A stretch of DNA of 64,000 nt from CAYNZV01 sp965217095 (GTDB lineage Bacteria > Latescibacterota > UBA2968 > UBA8231): the NCBI GenBank assembly GCA_965217095.1, contig OZ244235.1:1550001-1614000 (forward strand), read 5' to 3'. Position 1 is the stretch's first letter, and every line of letters begins with the position of its first letter. This document shows positions 1-8,900 of this stretch, one piece after another. The notes below the pieces were generated by a model. That model saw nothing but the letters and a program-made list of their open reading frames with translations. It did not search any database and was not told the DNA's origin. Position numbers and translations under genes: made by a program.

Positions 1-562
1 CCAGCTGCCCGAGCGCATGCAGGGGGACGTCGCCTACCGCGTCGCCACGATGGAGAATATTACGCCCAACGTGATCCAGCAGATCGAAGAGAGTCTGGAG
101 CAGTCGCTAAGAGACATCTTGGGTGGAAACCAGGATGTGGGCGGTCCCAAGGTGGTAGCCGATATCCTAAACCTGACCGGCTCGACGGTCGAAAAGAATA
201 TCCTGGACAACATGGACGCCCAGGACCCAGAAACAGCGGAATCGGTACGCAATCTGATGTTCGTATTCTCCGATATCGTCAATTTGACCGACCGCGAGAT
301 TCAGATTCTACTGCGGGAAGCGGATCAGAAAGACCTCGTGATCGCCCTCAAAGGCGCCGAGGATGAGTTGAAGGAAAAGATCCTGGGCAATATGTCCGAA
401 AGGGTCTGCACCTTCATGACCGAGGAAATGGACTTTCTCGGGCCGATGCGCTTGAGCGAAGTCGAGGAAGTGCAATTGCGCATCGTTCAGCAGGTGCGAC
501 AGTTGGAGGAACAGGGTCAGATCACTATCGTTCGGGGCGAATCGGACGATAAGTTCGTCTAA
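1..562 (+). CDS. fliG: Flagellar motor switch protein FliG, C-terminal part (5' end outside window)
   Basis: The reading frame is open from the left edge and ends with TAA at 560-562, giving about 186 residues of the FliG middle and C-terminal domains. The start of the visible part (LPE..GDVAYRVA) is the classical segment in which FliG middle-domain helices stack, followed by the ILNLTGSTVEKNIL and MFVFSDIVNLTDREIQ stretches that are typical of the torque-generating region, with charged residues around the RDIQ-like site that face the stator. FliG sits at the cytoplasmic C-ring and couples MotA stator force to rotor rotation. The first ATG in this frame (position 17) is internal, so it should not be taken as the start. 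A sigma-70-like promoter follows for the next gene, so fliG probably ends its own operon here. Confidence 0.93.
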   Translation, partial: QLPERMQGDVAYRVATMENITPNVIQQIEESLEQSLRDILGGNQDVGGPKVVADILNLTGSTVEKNILDNMDAQDPETAESVRNLMFVFSDIVNLTDREIQILLREADQKDLVIALKGAEDELKEKILGNMSERVCTFMTEEMDFLGPMRLSEVEEVQLRIVQQVRQLEEQGQITIVRGESDDKFV

Positions 563-601
563 CCCCATCCCCCGCATGAGCGCCGTCAGGGCTACATTTA
601 T

Positions 602-630
602 TTGACCGAGCCCTCCCCGGCTGCTAATCT
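602..630 (+). promoter_or_regulatory. Candidate sigma-70 promoter for the bifunctional-nuclease gene
   Basis: TTGACC at 602-607 and TAATCT at 625-630 are separated by exactly 17 bases. Transcription would start near 637, about 70 bases before the ATG at 707. Motif match only. Confidence 0.45.
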
Positions 631-706
631 CCCAATAGCTTTTTCTTTCGCATAACCTGCAGGTCCGTTCGCACTCTGACCCGACCAAGCGAGCGGCCCG
701 TCGGAC

Positions 707-1783
707 ATGACATTTCTCATGGACCGAAACTGGCTTCGCGTTTCAATCCTTCTGCTCTTGAGCGGATGGTTGGGTTTTTCCGGCTGTGGGACAGGCGACC
801 GCTCGCCCGTCGCATCGACGCAACAGGAACCGGAAGCGGAAGCGCAAATCCCAACGCCGGTGGACCCCAATCTTCGTGAGAGATATGCTCATCTCTGGCC
901 CGTGGAGATGCGCGAAATTACCATTTTCAATGACGGCAGTTCTTCGATCCTGCTCGTCAGTCCGGGGCGGGTCGGCATCAGGCTGCCGGTACACCGCTGT
1001 GCCAGTCCCCTCATCCGGGCAGGTTTCAACGGAACACCCACAATTCGGCCCATGCCACCCGATCTGTTCAAGAGCGTTGCGGACGAGCTCGACGTGGGCG
1101 TTCCCCTGGTAATCTTGGAGGTCGATGGCAGCAATCGACCCGTGGCTACTCTAGTTTTGCAAACTACAGACCTGGACGCCAAGCTTCCAGCCTCATTTGG
1201 GGACGCGCTAACGATCGCCCAACGCATGGAATCTCTGATTCTTGCCAGTCCACAACTGTTCGAGATCGAATCGAATGCGAGAAGGTCGAAACCGACGACG
1301 GGAGAAATCCCTGCGAGTGCGGTGAACGCTACCTACTCCGCAAAATCGCTGCAGCGCGCGTACGAGCTGATAAACATGGATGTTCTCGACGTGGTGGGTT
1401 CGAGGTTTGGCGGCCTGATCGTTTTGCTCGTGGACAGCGGACGAAATTCGGTGCTAACGATGCGCGTTGGTGTGTGCGAAGGCCTCGCGATCTTCGACAA
1501 TCTTCATGGGGCCAACCTGAGATCGGCGGAGACTCATCTCTTGCTTGCGGGACTCCTGCAGGAATCAGGCGCAACCATGACCCACGCCAACATCGTCGAC
1601 TGGCGCAACGAGATATTATTCAGTGAGCTAGGAATCTCGTACCGTGGCGAAAGGATATCGATCGACTCGAGACCCAGTGACGCCATAGCTTTGGCGCTGC
1701 TTACGGGAGCTCAGGTGGGAGTGGTTCGTGGCCTGTTGGAAGCGTTCGGGCAGAGCGCTGAGCTGTATCGATCCTTGTTGTGA
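707..1783 (+). CDS. Lipoprotein with two bifunctional-nuclease (BFN/DUF151) domains
   Basis: 358 residues. The N-terminus has a hydrophobic stretch (residues 9-25) ending in FSGC, a plausible though not perfect lipobox, which suggests export and lipid anchoring. Two BFN-type domains follow: about residues 65-180 and 215-345. The second carries the family signature around residue 320 (DSRPSDAIALAL). The first is degenerate at that place (SFGDALTIAQRM), so it may be structural only. BFN-family proteins in plants and Thermotoga have been described as nucleases or redox-linked proteins; an exported, tandem, lipoprotein form is unusual and its function is not known. Two ATGs (707, 719) are possible starts; neither has a strong ribosome site. 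It lies between fliG and the glycosyltransferase block, transcribed with fliG. Confidence 0.75.
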   Translation: MTFLMDRNWLRVSILLLLSGWLGFSGCGTGDRSPVASTQQEPEAEAQIPTPVDPNLRERYAHLWPVEMREITIFNDGSSSILLVSPGRVGIRLPVHRCASPLIRAGFNGTPTIRPMPPDLFKSVADELDVGVPLVILEVDGSNRPVATLVLQTTDLDAKLPASFGDALTIAQRMESLILASPQLFEIESNARRSKPTTGEIPASAVNATYSAKSLQRAYELINMDVLDVVGSRFGGLIVLLVDSGRNSVLTMRVGVCEGLAIFDNLHGANLRSAETHLLLAGLLQESGATMTHANIVDWRNEILFSELGISYRGERISIDSRPSDAIALALLTGAQVGVVRGLLEAFGQSAELYRSLL

Positions 1784-1793
1784 TCGATGCGGC

Positions 1794-4700
1794 TCAACTC
1801 TGGATAACTTCAGCACTCTTGGCGTAACACAGCTCAGCCGCGTCTTTCACACCCAGACGCTGGTAACAGTCGCCGAGACGCTGAAAAGCGGTGCCGTCAC
1901 GCGGGTCCGACAATAGCAAAGCTTCGTACTGGGAGACGGCCTTCCAATAAGCCCCTTGATGCCAGTAGATCTCACCGAGACACCTCTTCGCCTCCATGTC
2001 TCCATCATCCACAAGAGTGGCCGTCGCGTAACAGAATTCGGCGCATTTGTGCTGGCCCTCGTTGGTGAGGTAGCTGCCCAGCCGTACGAGGTCGCCTCCG
2101 ATCTCGCAGCCACCGGATTGGATACCGCGGAATTCGATTGCCCCCGAGAATAGCTTTACAACCTCCTGCGCCAGCTGCTTAGCGGCGACCCAATCTTCCA
2201 GGTGGGCGACGGCCAGCAGCAGTCCCAGGTTGATATCCAGCAGATTGGGATCGAGTTGGCGCAATGCTTCAAATGCCGTTCTAGCGTCCAGAAAACGCTC
2301 CTGATCAAGATACAAGTGACCCAGATTCGCCCTCGCTTCTACCTCGTCTGGCGCGACCGCTACCAACCCGGAATAGATCTCCTCAGCCTCGTCCAACGCT
2401 CCAGTGGCTTTGGCGATGTAACCCAAATTTAAGATCGCCGGTCGATAGTCCGGCCTCCTCTCGAGCACCGTTTTGAAGTGAGTCCGGGCGTTTTCGAGGT
2501 TCTTGGATTCCAGATAATGGACCCCGATGTTGAAGTCGTGTTTGATGTTGTCGGGTTCAACCTTGCGGGCAGTCAGAAGGGTCTCCAACGACTCATCCCG
2601 GCGATCGAGCTCTTTCAATAGAACGGCCAGGTTCCCCAAAGCTTCGGTGCGTCGCGGAGCCGGTTGCTCGGCGGCCAAGCGGTATTCTCTCTCAGCCTCC
2701 TCGACCTGACCTAGTGCGTGGTGAGCCTGCGCACGCAGATAGTGAGCAGAGAAGATTATCTCCACCGGGTCGACCGGAAAAAACGTAAGCTGGGGTTCGC
2801 TATCGACGATTTGCCCGGCGAGCACCAAAGCGTCCTGATATTCTCCTCGAGCGATGTAAAGTTCGGCCAATGACACTTTCGTAAGGAGGTATTCGGGATC
2901 TACCTCCTGCGCCTTGCACATGTATTCCAGTGCCCGCCCGTGATCTCCCGCCTTCATGAAGCTACGGCCCAGAAACAACAGCGCGGTGGTGTAAACGACG
3001 TAATTCCGATCGGACAGGCAGCTGCTTTCGTGTACGATCTTAGAGTAGGCGTCGATCGCCTCGGCGTGCCGGCCTGCAGAGTGGTAGGTCAGGGCCACGT
3101 GGGAGCGCGTGATATAGTCTTCCGGGTTATTCACCAACCATTGTTGCATGATGCCGAGATAGCGATCCTTCTTCGCTTTGACGATCTCGGGCGTGGTATA
3201 TCCGGTATGTCGCACCCTGATTTCAGTCGGGACCATCTCGACGCCAAGTCGGCCCAATGAAGGGGTGACCTGCTCGTGGATCGGCATCTCGAACTGCACC
3301 CCTTCCAGGTTGGGAAACAAACGCATCTGCAGGCAACTGATATGCTCATAACCGCGATCGTCCAAGACGAATAGAAAGGACCGGTCGCGGGGTTGCTGAA
3401 CCAAATGCCGAATCTGGTCGTGATACTCGGGCTCTAGAATATCGTCTGCGTCTAGCCAGAGAATCCAGTCGCCTGTAGCGAGCTTCAACGATTCGTTTCT
3501 GGCGGCGGCAAAATCATCGCACCACGCGAAGAAACCCGTCCTGGCGCCGTACTCCTTGGCTATTTCCACGGTTCGGTCGCTGGAGCCGGTGTCGACCAGT
3601 ACGATCTCATCGACCAGGCTGGCGACGTTGTCCAAACATCTGGGCAGCTTCTCCTCCTCATCGCGAACGATCATACAAAGGGATATGCGCGACCCGGATC
3701 CACCCGGCGGTGGCTGGATGGACTCGCGAGATTCTACCGCCACCTCCGGCGACGCGGATCCGCGAAGCGCTAGGAGCGCCTGGCGCGCCTCCGACCGCTG
3801 CGAATCGACCTCGGCCGCGCGCGAGAATGCCCCAATCGCCGCGGCAGGTTTCCCGGAGGCTTCGAGACATTGTCCCAGAAAGAAATTCGCCGAGTACTGA
3901 ACCACCCTCTCGTCGACCGGAAAATGGGGATCGACCGTTCCTTTGGTAGCGGTTTCCAGGTAGACGATCGCTTTCTCGTATTCCCCTAGCTTGGTGAAGA
4001 CATCCCCCAACGACATATTGATCAGCGCGTCGTTCGCATCGAAGGAGAATGCTTGCTCGAGGTGAGGAATAGCCGCACGCGGATCACCGTCTTCCAACAG
4101 GCATCGCCCCTGGAAAACCAGAGCCGATCGGAAGGTGGAAAGCGAATCTGTCTGATCTCGACCCGCATTCAGGATCTCAAGAAAACGCTCTTTTGCGACG
4201 CCGCGGTCGCCTTGAGAGTAGTAGGTATGTCCCACGCGGAACTTGATGTACTGATCCTCAGGATGGGTGCGCAGCCATGCCTGCATCAGCTCTAGATAAT
4301 AACGCTGTTTTCGCTGGGTCACTTCCGGTTCGGCATAGCCGGTATGGCGGACCTGAGCGTCCGTTACACGAATGGGAATACCCAATCGTTCGAGTGCCGG
4401 CACCACCGATTCGTGCACTGAGCGCTCGAAGCGAATCTCGGGATGGTTGGGGAACATCTTGACCTGGCGGAAGCTGCTGCGATCGTGTCCCTCGTTGACC
4501 AGGGTAAAGTAGAAGGCCTGATCCAGCGACAGCGATGTCGCCTGCCGAACTCGGTCCCTGTCTTCGGGCAACAAGTAGTCATCCGCATCGAGCCACAGTA
4601 TCCACTCGCAACTTGCCATCTCCAGCGATCTGTTGCGCGCCGCGGCGAAGTCGTCGCGCCAAGGCATCTGATCGATGGTGGCCCCGTACCGCGCCGCGAT

Positions 4701-5909
4701 GCCAAGGGTGCCATCGGTGGAGCCGGTATCGACAACGATGATTTCGTCGGCAACCGAGGCGACACTCTGCAAACATCGCTCGAGAACCTGCTCCTCGTTG
4801 CGTGCGATAATACAAACGGAGAGGCGTTGATCGGTGGCCGAACCGGAGCCCTCGAGTCGTGCCAAGTTCTCCTTGAGCACCTGATTGTCGGGAGCGGACT
4901 TCACGCCCCGCGCATAACACTCACGTGCTGCGCCGATGGAGCCACGGCGTTCTAACAGCAGCCCCAGATTGTTGAGGGCTTGGTAGGATGCGGGAATTTC
5001 TCCCAAAATCGAGCGGTAGGCTTCCTCGGCAGCGGCGACGTGGCCTAGCCGATTGAGAAGATCGGCATGTATCAGACGCGCCAGCTCCTCCTCCAAATAC
5101 GGGAATTGAGCGCCTGCTTCGTTGAGATGTTCGAGGACGAATTCGATTTCCCGTAGCCCATCTTCGAATCGGTCCGCATTTCGAAGAGCTATGGCAAGCT
5201 CGTAACGCGCTTGCAGGTCGTTTGGATTCTTCCCGACCTTGCGCTGACCTGCTTCCAGGTAACGATCCTCAGCCCGCTCCTTCTCCACATAGCCGTAGTG
5301 GTGCACCGGAACGAGGCAATCGGCGATGTGGCCGCCATGCTCGAGAATGGCGGTCTCTACCAGTTCGTGGACGGCCCCCTGAAAGCGGAACTGCGGGCGG
5401 TTGCGCCACAACCTCACTTTGGAGGTAGGGAACCATCCGGGGTGTCCCCTCTCTTCTTCGTACTCGCCGTCACAGGCGGTCCAACCGGTCTGATTAGGTT
5501 GGTCCGAATAGTTACGGGTGGTAAATCGATAGGCGTCGGCGCCGGTTCTCTTTAACAGGCTGGTAATGGAAGTCCAGTCCTTGGGAGCGATCAGCTCGTC
5601 GCAATCCAAACAGAGAATCCACTGCCCTCTCGCCGACTCCAGGGCTCGGTTTCGCGCTTCAGAGAAGTCGTTGTTCCATCTTTGTTGGTGAATACGGACG
5701 CCGAATCTGCGGGCAACTGCCAACGTATTGTCAGTGGAACCGGTATCCACGACGACGATCTCGTCGACCCGGTCTTTGACATTGGCCAGACACTGCTCGA
5801 GAAAACCGGCTTCGTCCCTGACGATCATACACAGGGAAAGATCAATTGAAGACGCCGGAGTTGCTCCTCGCCGTTTCTTAAGCTTCGCTCTTCGGCTCTT
5901 TTTGCCCAC
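1794..5909 (-). CDS. Multidomain protein: three family-2 glycosyltransferase domains interspersed with TPR repeats
   Basis: 1371 residues from a GTG at 5909. Three GT-A fold (GT2) modules are visible at about residues 22-230, 360-560 and 745-930. Each opens with SLCMIVRDE or SVCIIARNE, then DEIVVVDTGSTD and an acidic DxD-like motif (LDCDE, LDADD, LDADD). Stretches of TPR repeats (for example LxxLGxVYxxLGxYEKAIxYLE-type helices) follow each module and fill the last 350 residues. The three modules are clearly duplicates of each other. TPR-linked GT2 enzymes commonly glycosylate surface proteins or polysaccharides. The position downstream of csrA-fliW-flgL points to flagellin or another flagellar protein as acceptor, which is an inference. 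The start overlaps the end of the upstream glycosyltransferase gene by 32 bases, so the two are translationally linked. Confidence 0.85.
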   Translation of the reverse strand: MGKKSRRAKLKKRRGATPASSIDLSLCMIVRDEAGFLEQCLANVKDRVDEIVVVDTGSTDNTLAVARRFGVRIHQQRWNNDFSEARNRALESARGQWILCLDCDELIAPKDWTSITSLLKRTGADAYRFTTRNYSDQPNQTGWTACDGEYEEERGHPGWFPTSKVRLWRNRPQFRFQGAVHELVETAILEHGGHIADCLVPVHHYGYVEKERAEDRYLEAGQRKVGKNPNDLQARYELAIALRNADRFEDGLREIEFVLEHLNEAGAQFPYLEEELARLIHADLLNRLGHVAAAEEAYRSILGEIPASYQALNNLGLLLERRGSIGAARECYARGVKSAPDNQVLKENLARLEGSGSATDQRLSVCIIARNEEQVLERCLQSVASVADEIIVVDTGSTDGTLGIAARYGATIDQMPWRDDFAAARNRSLEMASCEWILWLDADDYLLPEDRDRVRQATSLSLDQAFYFTLVNEGHDRSSFRQVKMFPNHPEIRFERSVHESVVPALERLGIPIRVTDAQVRHTGYAEPEVTQRKQRYYLELMQAWLRTHPEDQYIKFRVGHTYYSQGDRGVAKERFLEILNAGRDQTDSLSTFRSALVFQGRCLLEDGDPRAAIPHLEQAFSFDANDALINMSLGDVFTKLGEYEKAIVYLETATKGTVDPHFPVDERVVQYSANFFLGQCLEASGKPAAAIGAFSRAAEVDSQRSEARQALLALRGSASPEVAVESRESIQPPPGGSGSRISLCMIVRDEEEKLPRCLDNVASLVDEIVLVDTGSSDRTVEIAKEYGARTGFFAWCDDFAAARNESLKLATGDWILWLDADDILEPEYHDQIRHLVQQPRDRSFLFVLDDRGYEHISCLQMRLFPNLEGVQFEMPIHEQVTPSLGRLGVEMVPTEIRVRHTGYTTPEIVKAKKDRYLGIMQQWLVNNPEDYITRSHVALTYHSAGRHAEAIDAYSKIVHESSCLSDRNYVVYTTALLFLGRSFMKAGDHGRALEYMCKAQEVDPEYLLTKVSLAELYIARGEYQDALVLAGQIVDSEPQLTFFPVDPVEIIFSAHYLRAQAHHALGQVEEAEREYRLAAEQPAPRRTEALGNLAVLLKELDRRDESLETLLTARKVEPDNIKHDFNIGVHYLESKNLENARTHFKTVLERRPDYRPAILNLGYIAKATGALDEAEEIYSGLVAVAPDEVEARANLGHLYLDQERFLDARTAFEALRQLDPNLLDINLGLLLAVAHLEDWVAAKQLAQEVVKLFSGAIEFRGIQSGGCEIGGDLVRLGSYLTNEGQHKCAEFCYATATLVDDGDMEAKRCLGEIYWHQGAYWKAVSQYEALLLSDPRDGTAFQRLGDCYQRLGVKDAAELCYAKSAEVIQS

Positions 5910-8900
5910 CTAGATTCTCCAACAAGCAAAGAGCTCGTTCGTGCCCGGCCTGGGAGGCCAGGACCTCTAGAGCTAGTGCGCGCGCTTTGGCCGTTTCCCC
6001 CTGTTCGAGAAAAAGCTCACCTTGCACCACTTTCGCGTCCAGATCGCTGGGATTTTCCGCCGTGAACCTCTGCAGAAGCTCGATAGCAGCCGGGGCGTTT
6101 CCCACTTGAGCGTGAATGAGCGCTGTATTGACGATGACGTCCCGATTCGAGGGTTCGATGGCGGCTGCACGTTCGAGGTTGTCGAGCGCTTCGTTGGACG
6201 CCCCTTGCTCCCATTGTAAGACGGCCAGATTGACGAGCACCTCGACGCTGTCCGCATCAAGGTGCAACGCTTTCTCGAAGCTGGCACTCGATTTATCCCA
6301 TTGCTCCGACTGGTACTGAACAAGGCCGAGATAGTTCCACGCGCGCGCCGAACCTGGATCAATCTGAACAAGGCGTTCCAGACTTCCCACCGCCACCTCC
6401 GGCTCACCCCGTTCAACCAGAACGGAGGCCCTGACAATTATTGCTTCGACATAATCTTCTTTCTTCTCCAATGCGCTGTCATAGGCCGCCAAGGCTCCAG
6501 CGAGATCCCCAGCAGCCTTCAGTCGATCGCCGCGCTCGATTTCGTGCACCGCGGCCCGTTCTCGCAGCAGCAGGTCGCTACCCTGCTCGGGACCTCCTTC
6601 GAGCGGATTCAGGGAACCGTTGTCCTTCACAACAGACCAACCCTGGCGGCGACAACATCGGGCTAGATCGTCGATAGCAGCGGCGGTGTGGAACCCCGAG
6701 TCCGCTCCTGAAACGGATTCGATGGCTGCCCGCCGCATCAGCACGAGGCTCGGCTCAAGATACTCGACCTGCTCCAACGCGTGCCCGTTGGATGCGGATC
6801 CGTTTCCGAGACCGATCATGGCACACGTGGTTTGCGCCTGTAGATGCTCGATCAGCCGGCTACTGGTCGACCCTGTCGGACAGGCGTCGGCTGCAACGAC
6901 GGCGATGATGTCGCAGGTGCTGTGGCGGTAAATCGCGTTGAACTGCTCGCCGAATCTCAATCCCGGTGCGACTTGCACGTCGTAGCGCTCGATCTCGGTG
7001 CCGGGGGGAGCAAATCCCGACACGTCCTCGGTGGTAGCTCCTCCTAAAACGATCACCGCAACTCGACCGCCATCGGTGGAGTTGCAGGTGACCTCTTCCC
7101 GTCCATTTATGGCGAGAGCGGCGGGCACGGCCGCTTGAACTGGAATCGGGCTTGAGCTCTGTCCCAGTTCGGAAGCCGTCCCAACTTCCCCTGCATCGGG
7201 GCGGCAGAGGGTCTGGAGGGTATCTACAGCTGCCCTGGCAGCGTGCTGCCAGGTGAAGGATGAAGCTATCTTCCGCGCCGCGAGCTGACCGAGGTCGCGT
7301 GCCTGATCAGGATGCTCGAACACCTCTCGCATCTGCGCCACCAGCACCCCCGAGTCGGGCTCCAATAACCAGGCTTGTCCAGCCGTTGGTTGTTCGAACT
7401 GGATGTCTCGACGCGTGGCAGGCACGAGGAAAGAGGTATCACTATCGCAGAAATCGTCGCAAGCACCGCCGGCGGTCACGATGGTTGGCAAGGCGCAGGC
7501 CATCGCTTCCACGACAGGCAGTCCGAATCCCTCGCCACGATAGGGGTGCACCAGGCAATCGCAGGCCGCGTACAGAGAAGCTACCGCGTCATCCTTAAGA
7601 TCCTCGGTTATGTAGAGGATCTCGGGACATGAGGGGTCCTGCTGCATGGCGCGAATCGTGTCGCCGGCGTGTTGATTGCGATAGAAGGTGGTCGTGCCCA
7701 TATCTTTTATTACCAAACAGACATCGTCATCCCTGCTGAAGGCTGATCGATACGCCTGCAAGAGCAGATCGATCCCTTTGCGGTAGAGAGTGCCGCCTAC
7801 AAACAGGAACTTGAAGGATTTCCTGGTCTCCAACGACATCGGTTTCGACTCCGGGTTGAACAACTCCACGTCGACCCCCAGAGGCACAACAGCCACGTTC
7901 TCCGGAGCTATTCCGCTGTCGAGGTAACAGTTCCGAACGTAGTTAGTCGCCGTCCAGATCTGATCGACATTCTCGCGAATAGGGGCAATCCAGGCGCTAG
8001 GTATTCGACCGAACTCCCAGTGCTGCATCAGCACTAGCTTCCCGCTTGGCGGTCTCGTGAAGTTCGGCGGCCAGTGATGGCGCAGATGGAAATCTGCATC
8101 GGAAAGGACGTGGCCGAAACACTCGGCGACGGCTTGGAAGCGGGATGTCGTGACAGCAGAGCTGTCCTCCTCGAACGGAACGGCTCCGATCTCCAGGCTT
8201 CCCGTCTCGAGAATCTCGCGAAGCAACTCGCGATTGACATGGGCAAGACTGGAGGGCAGGAAGAATGACCCCTCGAAATTGCCGCGCAATATGGAGGCGG
8301 TTGTGCCGGCTGCCCGTCCGGCGAATCTTCCTTGGCTGTCGAATCGATTGCCCCACTTGGCAGTGAATCGCTGTAAATTGGCGTTCACGGAATCGAAGCG
8401 GCCGGCACTCGACCCCTCCCAATGATCCAATACAGCGTGGGGACAGTAGACGACCTTGATCCCGTGCTCTCGCACGCGCAGACAAAAATCAACATCCTCT
8501 ACCCCGTTCAGGTAGGCCTCGTCGAATCCGCCCAGTTCCTCGAAAAGTTGCTTGCGAACCAGCATACAGGCACCGGTCACCATATCCATCTCACATTGGA
8601 CGTCGACCCTGGGATCACGATAGTCCGCGCCGCGATGCTGATGTTCGGGGACACCGTCGTGCAACACCAGTCCGGCGTGTTGCACCTTCTCGCTGTCGGG
8701 GTACAGAAGTTTGGCACCGACGATTCCAACCTCGGGATCCGACTCCGCAACGTCGACCATCGCCTTCAGCCATCCTGGGTGTGGCAAGGTATCGTTGTTA
8801 AGGAACACCACGTAGGCGCCTCGGGCAGCCTTTGCACCTTGGTTGCAGGGCGGGCGAAGCCGAGGTTGGTGTCATTGGACAACACCTGAACGTCCCCCTC

